From Pohlia nutans (Eukaryota; Streptophyta; Bryopsida; Bryales; Mniaceae), in assembly GCA_022496805.1 (NCBI GenBank), contig CM040087.1, positions 34,062,253 to 34,126,252 on the forward strand: DNA of 64,000 nucleotides. The letters run 5' to 3'. The notes beneath the pieces are model-generated. The model was given only the letters and a program-made list of their open reading frames with translations, was not told the DNA's origin and searched no databases. Shown piece after piece: positions 12,011-24,251 of the stretch (position 1 is the stretch's first letter; the number at the start of each line of letters is the position of its first letter). The translations under genes and the position numbers were made by a program.

Positions 12011-12523
12011 ATCTAAACCATGACATTGGTGTGCTTGGGGTCTTGGTGAGATGTAGTGGATGTGGAATATACCCTGCCTGCCTTAGTTTCTGCCACAAGG
12101 TATAAACCAATGCACTCAATTCTAATTCGGCTTGGTTTACTGGATCACGGTAGTCTTGGAACCAGAAAGTAGTAGTCTTGGAACTAAGATTGCTTGTTTT
12201 CAAATAAGTCAATCACATCAGAGTACACGCGAATGTTCAAAATAGTTTAAAAACGTGCAATCCCTGTAGAAGAAGAAGATTGTATACAACAGAGTTAATG
12301 TGGGAAAAACCCAGCATCATTGTATTTACTAATCCAATACATATATGCTAATCAGGACTGTGTCCCTACCCGTGAAAAATAAAATGTCCCTTGTGCATAG
12401 CTACCCGCAGTTTTAAACTCAAAACTTACTATCTATCTCTAACTGCCTATAACACCTTCACCTGCCCACGCTGTCCTTGGTCCACTGCGATCCATGGCTC
12501 ACGTTGCCGATTTTTAGATGGTC
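12011..12523. other. Intergenic sequence without a recognised gene
   Basis: This stretch lies 3' of the minus-strand ORF that ends at 12524. It contains gttaatgtgggaaaaaccc and an AT-rich part but no convincing ORF or repeat match within the window. Confidence 0.5.
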
Positions 12524-14815
12524 CTATTTCCTGTTTTTGCGATTGTAGGTTGATGTCCGATTGGGTCGGGTTTCTTCACGGGGTCTCTGTTCTTGGCGAC
12601 GTGGTGGATCTTGGCCGCCATAGAGTGATTTTATTGCTGCAGCAACACCCTTATGCATTAGACTATTTTTATTCCTGTAAGTAGCACAGTGTTGATATAC
12701 ATCAAACACGCTCTTGGCCAGCATCTTATTGCAGCATAGACACTGTACATCCTCTGCATCGGGATTGGAGTAAAGGGCAGCCAAATCCGGGTTCTCATCA
12801 AAATACTTCTTCGTTTCCTCTATGGCTGTACTGAACTCCTCATCTCCGTCACTATCTTCAGCCTGTTCCTCCAGATTGTTATCTTCCTCTATTTGTTTTA
12901 ATGCATTCTTATGATCTTTGAAAGATTTGGGGCGGGACTTTACCGTGTCCCGTGGAGCCTGGGGTGGCGAGGGTTGCTGCGCTGGCGTCGGGCGTGGCGA
13001 GGGTGCCGAGAGTTGCTGCGGTGGCGTCCGGCTTGGCGAGGGGTGAGACGTCTCCTCCAGGTCAGTCTGATGACCCGTGACTAAGACCTGACCCTGTTGT
13101 TCACCTTGGGCACCAGGAATTCCTTGGGAATCGCTTGGAACTCCTCTGGCCATTGGTGTCGTCACTGGGCCACCCTTTGTGGTTGGATCTCTGGCTGCCG
13201 GTGGCTGCAGCCCGGAAAGTGTGTCATCCCTTGGAAATTCTGGTGTATGAAACCCGGGTTGAAAAATATCCATGACATCCGTGTCTTCATCCTCCCATTC
13301 ATGCTCCGATTCCTGCATGCCCAGACTTTCCATGGCGTCAGCACAGCAACGGTCGATGAACTCCTCGGATGGATCTGTCGTGGTGCTGGGGTTCTCTCTA
13401 AAGAGGGCGTGTACATTGGTGACTATGTTGCGCACGGCTTCATTTACAAAGCTGACTTTGTTGACCTCGAAATTATCCCACGCATACTTCGCCTTCACAC
13501 GTTCTGCTTCCAGACGTGCGAGTTCCTCGTATCCCTCGGTCGACATGGGTTGCGAGGACTGGCCTGCTCCAGAGGCCTCATTCGCTGCTTGTAAGTCCTT
13601 ACATCTTGCCAAGTACTCCTCGTTCTGCAGCTCCTACTTCTTGACTTGCTCTTGAGTCAATGAATTCTCCTTGGCAAGTGCGTCGCGGCTCTCCTTGGAG
13701 TGGGTCAACTCGAGTTCTAAATTGGCAACTTGGTTGCGCAAGTTTGCCAAGTTCTGCTCGGCTTCGTCAATTTGCTGGCAATGCTGAGTTCTAGCCGCAT
13801 CAACCGACTTCTGTGCTGCTGCTTGGGCGGATTGGATTTCTTGAGCCAGCTTACGCTTGGAGTTCTCCACTAACTTGGAGTGCTTCTCTGCCAAGCTCTC
13901 CCTGAGCTGCTCCGTGGAATGGACGAATTCAACGACGTTGTCCATAGCATCCCTCATGGCGGCGCAACGTCCACGGAAGTCTTCGGTGACTGGTCCCCAA
14001 TTTGGATCCGATTCCAAGGCTAGTACGGATGATTCTAAATCCAAACACTGTCTCTTGTTGCTTCCTTCCTCCGTGGGTCCATGGCGAATGCGACCTAATT
14101 TGGAGATTTCGAGCTGTACGCCCGCAAACGTCCCCATGGTCGGTGGTGCGTTGTACTTGCGGTAGTGCTGGAGATACTTCGCAATGTACGTTGTCAGGAA
14201 GGGCCCGATCGGACTTGAGTAATCGTCCTTGTGCTGGTAATCCCGCAGCTGGATCCTGAAGCACTCGTCCAAAATGAGGCCCCAATTCACCTTCTCACCT
14301 TGGTCGGCCAATAGTATTACCTGGAGGTGCTCAAGTGCCACGGAATTGCAGCCATTCCGGAAGAAGATCTGGCTGAGAATGCCCCGTATGCGAGAGAACC
14401 ATGGCTCTGGGTGAAGTTTACCCAACTTAAAGACATCGTATCTGTTCCCCTTCTTCACTGATGTGTCGCCCAAAAAGTTCATCACATCCGGCTTTGGGCC
14501 TCGGCAGGACTCGTTCCAACTGAGGACGCCTGTGCCATCCCACCCAAAAAATGAATACAAGTAACGAGGTGAGTATTGTATCAAGATACCTTGCACCATG
14601 CCGGACGGGAGTTCTTCATTCTCGTCTCTCGTCTTCATAGAGTTGATGAATTCATGGCACAGTTCGAGGTCGACCTTGTCCTTCATCTGGTTCCAGAACC
14701 GCGCCAGGTTCGTCTTCTCGCACCAAATGCTGTCAACATGTTTCCTCCACTCCCCGATCTGCCGCGGAATGTAAAATGGGCCGGGGATAGTGATCTTTGC
14801 CGACGATGATGCCAT
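12524..14815 (-). pseudogene. Coiled-coil protein with C-terminal C2H2/XS-like finger, broken by one TAG
   Basis: Two open segments, 14815-13634 and 13633-12524, are in the same frame and separated only by a TAG at 13636-13634. Together they give about 763 codons. The first about 250 residues look globular (GEWRKHVDSIW, ILLADQGEKVNWGLILDEC, IGPFLTTYIAKYL). A long coiled coil follows (EQLRESLAEKHSKLVENSKR onward), then a Pro-rich acidic linker. Near the C-terminus CLCCNKMLAKSVFDVYQH followed by a later H resembles a zf-XS or C2H2-like finger, and the tail is basic. The globular-plus-coiled-coil plan resembles the extra ORF of the Gypsy element at 26704-29553, so a retroelement origin is possible (inference). 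The upstream sequence (14816-14950) is CT-rich on the coding strand, plausible as 5' UTR. Function unknown. Confidence 0.6.
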
Positions 14816-15026
14816 GGCTCCAAGTTTAAACCGTGGATCTCTAGGTTACAGGGACTATGCAGGCGCAGCGAGAGAGAGATGACTGAAGGAAGAAGAGAGA
14901 GAGATGACTGGAGAGCTTGACTCAAGATTCGAAGATCTGGAGATGGAAGAATAGAAGAGCCTTGGAAGAAATGGCGCTGGACAGTGTAAAGTGCTACTGG
15001 TTTTTGAATGCCATGGCAGTGACTGA

Positions 15027-15352
15027 GCCCATTGATGAACGTCCAATTATACCTAGACATGGTTCCATAGCTCCATGGCGGACTTGGTAAACATGAGTTC
15101 GCAGGATCCGCTGTTGGCGGCGGCGGCTGATTGATGCGGGCTTATAATGGGATGGAGTGCCCAATTACCATGGTGTCCTTGGCGACTGTGATGTGCTAGG
15201 CCACTATGGTAGCTTGGATGTCTGAGACATGCACATCTGGGCTTGGGCGACAGGGACTGAGGTCCTTGGTCTAGGTTGGTGTGACTTACTTTGGCCAGTA
15301 TGTCTGGTTCAGGGTGACTATACCTGGATGCCATGGCTCCATGTTAACCCCT
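15027..15352. repeat. Diverged direct repeat, copy 1
   Basis: It shares with 15688-15958, in the same order, ttgatgaacgtcca, aacatgagt, ggcggcggct, gcccaattaccatg, tggtcta/tggtctt and ggatgccatggctcca. The same end motif also occurs at the start of the minus-strand ORF (about 14808), so the segment may derive from that ORF's promoter region. No coding potential is recognised. Confidence 0.6.
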
Positions 15353-15687
15353 AGACGACAATGCATGCCCCAGGGACTTGGTTATATTCTGGGTGGATCT
15401 TGACTCTACCCTTCGACTCCGTTGTATTAAATGGGATTTTTAAAATGCCAAACCGGGCACCTTAGGGGGGTCTATGCTTCTTTAGAATAGAGCCAAATAA
15501 AATTTAAAATAATATCATGCTTTAAATGGAATTTAAAAAATATTTTTGTCGTTGTATCAGGAAAGCATATGTCGTTTAAGGGTTAACTGTGAACGTCCCC
15601 CCAGCTCAGTGTTGGGAATACAATTGGGGATGCACCATGGTATTCTTTATAAATGCTACTTAATTTTGAATGTTTTGGTCATGAAGT

Positions 15688-15958
15688 TTTCACTTGATGA
15701 ACGTCCATGATGGCAAACATGAGTGGGCACGAGCTTCTGGTGGCGGCGGCTTTCGATTGCTGCGGACCCTAAAACCGCTGCCCAATTACCATGATGCCCT
15801 TGGCTACCGTGATGATGTACCCTAAACCCTAGGGTAGCTTGAATGTGATTTACATGACAACTAGGCTTGGGCGGCATGGGAGATGTTTGGTCTTGGTTGG
15901 TGTTGGCCACATAGTGGTTCAGTGTCCCTATCCCTGGATGCCATGGCTCCAAGTTCCT
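15688..15958. repeat. Diverged direct repeat, copy 2
   Basis: Second copy of the segment at 15027-15352, with indels. It includes the telomere-like ccctaaaccctaggg near 15830. The 15353-15687 spacer is AT-rich with no gene seen. Confidence 0.6.
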
Positions 15959-16074
15959 ATGGTGAACAAAACCCCAAACTAAGTCCCACAGTGTGGGGAA
16001 GGCAATCTATATCCTACAGCATGATATTCTACAGCATGATATATCCACTACACACAGTCCATGTAAATTCCATG

Positions 16075-16260
16075 TTACCCTAAACCCAAATATACTACTG
16101 ATTCTGCAAATATTGATCCCACGGTTATAAATATTGATCCCACAGTTATAGGTCCTAATCCAAAAAACTTTAAAAAAAATTGAAATTTTTCTAGGCTCTC
16201 AGGCTCTCATGCTCTCAGGCTCACGCTCCCAGGCTCACATGCTAGCATTCCCAGTATTCC
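16075..16260 (+). repeat. Left terminal/subterminal repeat of a TIR transposon
   Basis: Order of motifs: CCACGGTTATA (16119), CACAGTTATAGGTCC (about 16141), gaaattttt, then GCTCTCA/GCTCAC short repeats at about 16195-16245. The same order occurs inverted at 30510-30805 and directly at 62285-62490. Two opposed copies around a transposase-like gene fit terminal inverted repeats. The exact ends and target duplication of this element were not found. Confidence 0.55.
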
Positions 16261-16982
16261 ATCATGTGTCCAACTGAGCACTGTCAAGATTCTGTGGTAT
16301 TGAGCTCGGATGTCATACACATTATAATTGGAAGCACCGAGTGGTCGAATATGGCATGCAATGCTGGTAGTGAAGACGTTGAGAATGTCTCAAATGACGT
16401 CACGCAAGACATGATAGTGTTACACGGGTCGTGAAGACGTCACGGATGACATGGTCATGTTACAGAGGTCATGATAATGTCACGACTGACATCGGCGAGA
16501 CGCTGTAAGCTTGTCAGAGCATTAGACATCGATGAGCGTCGTGGGTATAGGATCCCTGTCTCAAAATGGGTAGGTGGTCTATGAATCACATAGTGTCGCT
16601 TGTATAAATTGTTGCACAGTGATATTGTATATGTTATCGATGTCCTCTGATGGGCGCATTCGTATGGTGTAAGTGAAACCTTGATACTAGCGATGATTTT
16701 GAAGATTCCACGTTCATCATCGGTAGGATGCTCATACAAACTGTGTGCCTCATAATTGGTGTGTGTTGGCGGGGGTAATTGAGCTTTGCAATTGCAAAAT
16801 TCAATGCGCAAGTTATTTCGAATTCAAAGGACATGATTGTCGTTGTAATTGCGTTGAACTATTCTATGATATGGAATGTGCCGTGCTAGGGATTGTCATA
16901 TGGATTGTATTCTGTGGTGCACATACAACGGTTGTTGGGGCTATTAACATTTAATTAGGCAAGGATTTTTGTTGTACTGCAG
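16261..16982. other. GACGTC/ATGAC-rich upstream region
   Basis: Between the left terminal repeat and the first recognised exon, the first part (16360-16500) is rich in gacgtc, atgac and gaagacgt motifs. The same composition recurs in the introns of the downstream gene and at 62575-64000, consistent with subterminal transposase-binding repeats (inference). The first coding exon of the downstream gene should lie here or further left but was not identified. Confidence 0.4.
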
Positions 16983-19335
16983 AGGCTACGAGGACGAGGA
17001 GGACGAAGACGACGAAGACGAGGGAGGGGAAGAAGACGTCGAAGAGGAGGATACCGAGTTCGATGCAACACCGGCCCCGCATGGCATGCGGCGCGGATCA
17101 TGGCATCGCGACAGGACCGAGGAGAAGCACGTCATCTATGTGGATGATAGAGGCGAGCCATGTGGGTCAACGATCAAACCGTTCAACGCGGACATGCGAG
17201 TGCTCACTAGGGAGTTGGATCGGGTCGGGAACTGGGCCCAGCAGCATGAGCCCGTCAAAGAAAGATTTTTGGAGAAGCTGTGGTCCGGTACATCCGCTGT
17301 TTGCTTTCAAGAGGTCTTGTTTGTGTTCTTGCTTGGAAGCCTGCAATCTTTGTTGTAATGAGTTCCCCTATCTTCGTGGCTGTACTCCTATTTTTTTCTT
17401 GGACGGAAGGGATGTCCATGAAGACATGGTCATGTCCAGGGAGACGTGTGGATGTCTAGGATGACGTCCAAGGACGTCCCAGAAGATGTCGAACGATGTT
17501 TCTCTGCGGCAGAGGAGCATGTCTGTGACACTGAATGTTGCCACTGCATATGAGCATCCTCCTGTCCAGTTATGCGTATGTATGAACACTTTCCCCAATA
17601 AATTGACGACGGTGAACTCTTGAACTGCTTCTGTCTGCAGGGTGGGTGGTGAAGGGTGATCGGAAGAGCATGGAAATCGATTACATTTGGCGTACTGTCA
17701 ACAAGATGTTGATCAATCGACGATTTCGGCTGAACCGGATGATCGACAGGAAACAAAAGAAACCAACGGAAGTGACCGATGAGCAGTGGAACCGTCTCGT
17801 GGTGATTCGGGCCACTGAGCAGTCGAAGGCGAAGTCGGAGCAGATGCGGGCCGTGTCAAAGGGGAAGGGTAGCAAGGCAGCGCAGATGGCAGCACACCGG
17901 GAGGCCGCAATCGTGAAGCTCGTATGTATCATTTATGCATGTGCAGTATGTGTTGGTCCAGAGTTGAAGGCGCATCGTTTCTACGTCTTTGACTGTGCTA
18001 TGGCGTTTTGAGAGGTTTTTGGCGACATCCGTGGACATCAATGATGACGTACATGGACATACGTGTGGACGTATAGACGTTTCATGTGTCACCATGGACG
18101 TCTGGGAGGACGTGTCAATGTCTCTGTGAATATACTTGTGATGGCGAAATCGATTATTGTGTCTACATTCGTTGAATGCGTGTACCGTCGTTCAAGTTGA
18201 TGTTCTACCGTAACGTGCTGGTGGTGTTCCCATTGATCGTGGCAGACCCTCCGCCATGGTCGAGCTGCTTTAGAGACCGAGATCGCCGAGGAAATAGAGG
18301 AACGCCTTCAGGAAGAGAAGGATGCAGCCTGTGCTGGTGAGGACGACGCGTTTGCGGAGATGGAGGGCCGGTTGGATGATCTGGAGGCCCGGCTGGATGC
18401 ATCCAACGAGAGGATGGAGGCAAAGATGGAGGAATCGAACAAGCGTCTCGAGACCAAGATTGATGAGTCGACGCAGCGCATGGAGGCCATGTTCCAACAA
18501 CTCCTCTCTGGGAGGTCCTCGCACGTGGACTCAACACCACCGGCGTGCTCGGATGTGCCGGTGCCAGCTGCCCTTGTGTCTGTGCAGGTAACTCCGACGC
18601 CCGCGCCCATCACGGAGACGACGAGGCCACCGTCGCCGAACCACGGGGCGTCCGGCGTGTCGAACCGCGATGGACCAAAGGAGGCCGACATGGGAGTGGC
18701 GGAGGAGGCCGAAGGCGGGGGCTCAGAGGAGGGACAGGCAGCTTTGGGCGCAACAGCAGGGGAGGTGGAAGGGGATGATCCATACGCGACGGGGGAGGAG
18801 ACACAGGCGTCTGCAGCGGAGACCGAGCAGGTAAAGTGATAGACAGTGTGCTTTGAGCATTAGTGAGACGTCACCACGTTGTTTTTGACGTCTACAGGAG
18901 CATTGCGGAAACGAATACACGTGTTTTGTAACATCTCCACGTCTTTTGTAACATCATGTAGACATGATGACAAACACTGCCATGTTTTAGGCAACGCTGT
19001 TAGGCAATAGAGGTTTATATTGTGAGCACTGTGATTGCGGTCATCGTTAGTCTAATGAGTATGAAGTGTAAAGCGTCCAAAAGTCGAAATGCTTGTCTGT
19101 CATATTGCCACGGTCGCAAGTAAGCCAGGTAGGATGAAGTGCAGGAGGCCTTGGAAACTCCGGGGGTGTCCGCGGGATATGAACGCCGTATGGCAAAGGT
19201 CTTGGCAAAGACACCTAAGCATGCGGGACTGTCAAAACCAGATAAGACCGACACAGCGAAGCCGCCGGCAACATCCAAAGCGAGCAAGGCAGATGCAACG
19301 AAGCAAGCGGGACTTTCCAAACCTAAGAAGGCGGT
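16983..19335 (+). CDS. Transposase_24-like (Ptta/En-Spm type) coiled-coil protein, interrupted in its last exon
   Basis: Exons 16983-17287, 17641-17921, 18246-18830 and 19145-19335 join in consistent phases; the original 3' end is 30233-30254, beyond the nested retrotransposon. Seen: acidic start; VYVDDRGEPCGSTIKPF and FLEKLWSGW; MEIDYIWRTVNKMLINRRFR; then DEQWNRLV...ATEQSKAKSEQMRA, the pattern of the plant Transposase_24 family with its WxxLV and basic SxxNxxxRxK-like segment; a coiled coil (EMEGRLDDLEARLDASNERM); a Pro/Thr-rich acidic linker; a Lys/Ala-rich tail. The introns are dense in GACGTC-like motifs. The start exon is not identified (first known exon enters in phase 2). The LTR insertion replaces the last few residues with about a dozen LTR-encoded residues before a stop at 19370-19372, so the product may still be made. 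Confidence 0.6.
19331..19335 (+). repeat. Target-site duplication, left copy
   Basis: The 5-bp GCGGT precedes the 5' LTR and is repeated at 30228-30232 after the 3' LTR, typical of LTR-retrotransposon integration. Confidence 0.95.
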
Positions 19336-19879
19336 TGTTAACCGAATATTAGTTGATATTCCCTTAGGCTAAGATTAGGCTAGTCTATACCCGGCAGGAA
19401 TAGACCCAGCAGGAGACACGTGGCAGTACAGGCTGGTACAGACTGGTCGACCCGACTTTTCCGGTCGACCAGTCTGACACACTGTCAGACTAGTCTCCTA
19501 TATGTACCTTCACTCTCTTCGAGAGAGTTGTTGCTATACCATTTGTACATCTTTCTGGCAGCCTCATTTGTACTACATTCTTGTCTTAAACTCTTCTTGT
19601 GCGCACTAGTATGTTAGACTACTGCTGTCAGACTACTGCTGTTTCCTGCTCTTGAATCATTCCTGGTGGTTGTATCTTGGATCGTTGCAGTAGTCTGTGG
19701 GTATACAGGAATCGACTTACTAGCATACTGGCACTTTTCCTTAGCCGACAGTCCATTCTTCTTAGTAGAAACCTTCTTACTACTCCTCTCAATCTCTAGA
19801 AACTAGTCTAGAGTGGGATAGTCTTGGGCGGAGTAGCTTCATTCGGTTAAGATCGGTTCCTAGAAAACTCCCCTTAACA
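19336..19879 (+). repeat. 5' LTR
   Basis: 544 bp, TG...CA termini. It contains a 14-bp-arm perfect stem (19439-19452 with 19463-19476, 10-nt loop) and a TATA-like ctatatgta at about 19498, which may be the promoter. Confidence 0.96.
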
Positions 19880-20345
19880 TTTGGCGACCATGCAAAGTTC
19901 AGCTCAGACGCTAGTCTTTCTGTTGGGCTAGTTAGATCCAGATCTAGATCTAGATCCAAATCCAAATCCTGGTCGATCCAGATCTAGATCCTAGTCGATC
20001 CTATCACCTATCGTTAAACGAGCTATACGTCCCTAGGAAACAGCAGCCATCTGCTTCCTACACGAAAATCACATGTCTTGAGAAAAATCCAGAGCCCGAG
20101 TAGCCGAAAAGTGCCTCGGAGATCAGTCTATGTCACAGTCGACCAGGGTAGTCAACAGTCGATAAAGACTACTGACCAAGAATCTGTGGAAGCAGTCGGT
20201 GAACAAGGCTTACGGTGCCACAGAGCAACCGACTAGGCCAGCACAAAAGACTAGCCAAACGGATCTCAGAGCCCGACCTACCTAGCAGAAGTCGGATCTA
20301 CATCCCAGATCCAGATCTAGATCCGATAACTGCCGCATCGCTAGT
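19880..20345 (+). promoter_or_regulatory. Retroelement leader with primer-binding site
   Basis: Directly after the LTR, tttggcgaccatgcaaag (from 19880) has the TGG expected of a tRNA primer-binding site; the tRNA is not assigned. The rest has AGATCTAGATC-type repeats (about 19928-20000 and 20305-20325) and no ORF. Confidence 0.6.
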
Positions 20346-23300
20346 ATGGAACGACCGCGTACACGAGCTACCGGTTCTCCCTTAGCAGTCGAAGTAACTG
20401 CTGACCAGCTCTCTAACCCACGCTTTCATAGAGAATGGCAAAAATTACAGTCGGAGATCGTTCCACCGACAGTAGTCCATGAGACTACCACGGGAATAGA
20501 TCCCCGACCAACATACGAGATTCGGAGGCAAGTCGCAGCATCGACTTCTACCGACCCGTCTTTACAACACTACATGGAGTTCACGCAGGGAAGGATGAAT
20601 ACCCCGGAAGGTACCATTTTTCACAAAACTTCGGTACCAATGGGACGCGGCATCCCAAATATGCCAACCCGACCCCTGGCGATTCTACCGACCATGTACA
20701 CCACGAATCGTCAGACCCGCCCGACAGTGGCGTTTCAGACAAGGTCAAACCCGACTTCTCCACGAAGGCTCCTGGACGACCCGCTCGACTTACCGGAACG
20801 ACCTTCTAGTGCGCATCAACGACTAGTAAGGTACGCTACCGAACCTCCCATCATTTCATATCAACGACAATTAGAAATAGACCAACTACATCGTAATAGG
20901 GATGAATTGGACTCCCAACTGGCTGATCTATTATCTAGCCAGAACCCGACACCTGAGCAACTACACTCGGAATCGCAACCAGGTCGACCGAACCAGTCAC
21001 CTACATTTCGCCAGGAACCCAGTTCTCCTGGTCAAATGAATAGTCGACCCGGATCACCAGGTACCGACAACCCATACTCGACCGGCATAGATGACTTTGA
21101 TAATGACTTCGTCGATAGGATCAGACAGATCTATCACTCCAACCAACCACTCGACCAAGTTGTTACTCGACCTAGTCTCCCGAATATTCGCACTCATATT
21201 CATGAGCCGAATATTCTATACATAGATCAGCCAAGGGTAACTCACACTACAACTCCCAGAGTGTCGACCCCTCGGACTAGTCTACCACCTGGTTACCAAA
21301 CTCAACCAGCGTTAGGCATTCCTATAATGCATCCTATCAATCAACCATCGTTTTCACAGACGCATAATAGGCCCGTACCACAAAACCCATACAACCGACC
21401 GGTAACCTCCCAGCCACCAGTCCTACCGACTGTGACCCAGTACCAACCTACCGTACCTATGTGTACATCTTGTGGCGACTATGGTCATCTTCTCGACCAA
21501 TGTGCACTATACAACCCTCGGTCGATAGGCTATTCGGCACCTGCAGCTCAGACGCAGCAGCAGCCTCCCTACCCAGCAGCTACACTCCCGACTCGGACGA
21601 CTGCTCGGAAACCGGTCGCGATGCCTACCTATAAGGAAGGCAAGTGTGCCATTACGCATGTCCATCGATTTCTCAATGCCCTTACGTTGAATGGCGAAAC
21701 CGACTCGACTATCACTATAGCGTTATTCGGAAATTCCCTAGTCGATGCTGCCAACTATAATTGGTTCTCGACTCAACGAACGTCATACCCACACCAAACC
21801 TTACATGAAATCCTCGATGCCTTCAAACACCGCTACCAGGATATCGATAATGATGACCAGGCTTACCTACGTTTCCGAAGTATGAAACAGGATGCCAAAG
21901 AGTCGGTTGACGATTACTATGAACGGATGATGAAACTAGCCAGCCAGTTTGAGGTCCTTCCGGCTGATAATTTCCTACTAAGCAATTTCCGAGCTGGTTT
22001 GCTGAAGTATCTGCAGGTAGCCACAGTCGGACTACCAAGATCGACACTTGCCCAGGCCAAGAAATCGGCTAAGCTTGCAGAAAGCGGACTACCTAAGGAA
22101 ACCGACTCGACTACTACCGAGCGGCCCGAGACTACAAAACGAGCATTTTGCAATCGATGCAAGAAGCCAGGCCATTTCGAACGCGACTGCTGGCTCAATC
22201 CGGAGAGCGAGATCGGAAAACGGCGCGCGGCGACTAATAGGACAGCGCCAGTAGCAGCAGCAACACCAGTGTTGACTATCGCCGAGTCACGGGGTCGACC
22301 ACCACGAGATAGCACACCACGACGGATATTCCTTTGCTCTCTGTGCAAAACATTGGACCACCCGACACACTTGTGTCCCCTACTGAAGGATCCGAAGGTC
22401 GTCCAATTCCTTAATCAGCAGATCGAGACCAAGCCCCACACGTCGTCAGTAGTCATTGCAGAACTACCGAACACTACGGTTCGTGTCCTAACAGTCACAG
22501 CGATTACCAGAAGCCAGTCGACTACCGACCAGCCGACTCCTGACCAAACCACAGAGAAGACCAACTGGACTGCCCAAGAACTACTACGTGATCAAATGAT
22601 GCAGGAAGTTCGTCAACTCCAAGACGAGTTGGAAACAATGACTTCCACTAAAGACCCAAAGTCGACTGAGGACTCACCCTCACTCGACTGGGACGCGGAG
22701 GCATTACCGCAACAAACGATCACCCTTCAAGACAACCGAGACCAACCGACTCCGGCTACAGTCGACCAAGGCAGCATCGCATTCAGTGCCGTCCAGCAGC
22801 AGATCCTCGATCAACTCCAAGACTGCAAATTGCAGGTTTCCATCCGTGACTTACTACAGTTATCACCGACCCTCACCAAACTGGTTCAGGATCGACTGAC
22901 GCATTCAGACCCAGAGTCGACTCAAGCGTTACCCTACTCGACTACAGAGGAGGTGACGATCGCCGCTGCAGCAGTCATCGACAAACACATGCCAGTCATC
23001 ACAGTATCAGTCGGTAAAAACATGGTCCACGACGTTCTAATCGATGGCGGCTCCGGCGTCAATGTGATCACCGAAGATGAACGCCGACGGTTGGGACTAG
23101 CCAAACCGTCACCCGCACCATTCAACCTCAAGATGGCTAATGGCACCATAGCACGACCCAAAGGATTGATCAGGGATGTCAAAATTCACATTCATGGCAT
23201 CCCCTACATAGTCACGTTTATAGTCATCGACTGCTCGACAGTCCAGTCAGACTACCGGTTATTACTCGGTCGACCCTGGCTTCGACATGCCAAAGTCATA

Positions 23301-24251
23301 CACAACTGGGACAACAATGAAGTGCAGATCATGGGCAATGGCACAGTCAAGACCGTCAAGATAAATCGACAGTTAGGATATGAGGCGCTTACACCACATG
23401 CGCTAGTCTGTTACAACTTCGCGGAAGGAATCACTGATGAAGAGGAGGAAATTTTGATGGCCTCCGACCCGACCCTCCACACAATGGGCACAATCGACTG
23501 GAACCTCCTAGCTACCGAGTCGACAGTCGACCAGTCTGGACCGGAACCAACTCCGACGGCCGGTAACCCTGGGCACCAAGGTATTCTACATAGACCAGGA
23601 ACAATGTTGGTAGACGAGACACCAATACAAGACAAGCTGCGATTCATGGACATTGCCCATTGGAATCACAATGAGGAGGATCGACTCGACCATGTCAACG
23701 TCGGTACCTCTACCAACCCCAAGCTGTTGAAGCTGAACGCGAATTTGAGCCCTAGTCTCAGAGCTAGCGCAGAATCCCTGTTTAAGGAATACATCGACAT
23801 TTTCGCCTTCTCTTACGAAGATCTGCGAAGTATACCGGAACACATAGCGACTCATCGGATCGAGCTCGACCAGACCATCTCGCCTAGTCACCAAGCAAGA
23901 TACCGAATGAACCCGAATTATGCACAAGCAGTAAAGGACGACCTGGAACGACTTCTAAAAGCCGGCTTCATCGCACCAGTCGACCAGGCGACATGGCTAT
24001 CCCCAATAGTCGTGGTCCCCAAAAAGAATGGGAAACTACGGATATGCGTAGACTTCCGTCGACTTAATGCAGCAACCAAGAAAGACCCGTACCCCCTTCT
24101 GTTCACGGACGAGGTACTCGACGTAGTCATGGCTATGAAGCCTACTCCTTCATCGACTGTTTCTCAGGCTACCACCAGGTACGGATCGACCCGACCGACC
24201 GCCCCAAAACAGCGTTTATTACCGAATGGGGCGCGTATGTATGGGTCGTGA
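20346..24251 (+). pseudogene. gag-protease-RT (first part) of the Gypsy element
   Basis: A long frame of 1301 codons. Residues 1-420 are Pro/Gln-rich; a knuckle-like CTSCGDYGHLLDQC lies near 373. The capsid-like gag region is about 430-560 (WFSTQ, FRSMKQ, YYERM). CNRCKKPGHFERDC (about 602) is a CX2CX4HX4C knuckle and CSLCKTLDHPTHLC (about 664) is a variant. Protease has LIDGGSGVNVIT at about 899. RT begins about 1190 with PIVVVPKKNGKLRICVDFRR. The last about 40 codons are out of frame: a one-base change near 24126-24134 shifts the frame before the RT catalytic region, which resumes in another frame by 24248. Confidence 0.93.

Noticed and set aside
16455..16954. Overlapping ORFs of 66-118 codons upstream of the Transposase_24-like exons
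   Set aside because: No recognisable domain, no matching splice phase, low-complexity GACGTC surroundings.
19139..19372. Independent small gene
   Set aside because: It is the last exon of the Transposase_24-like gene read into the 5' LTR.
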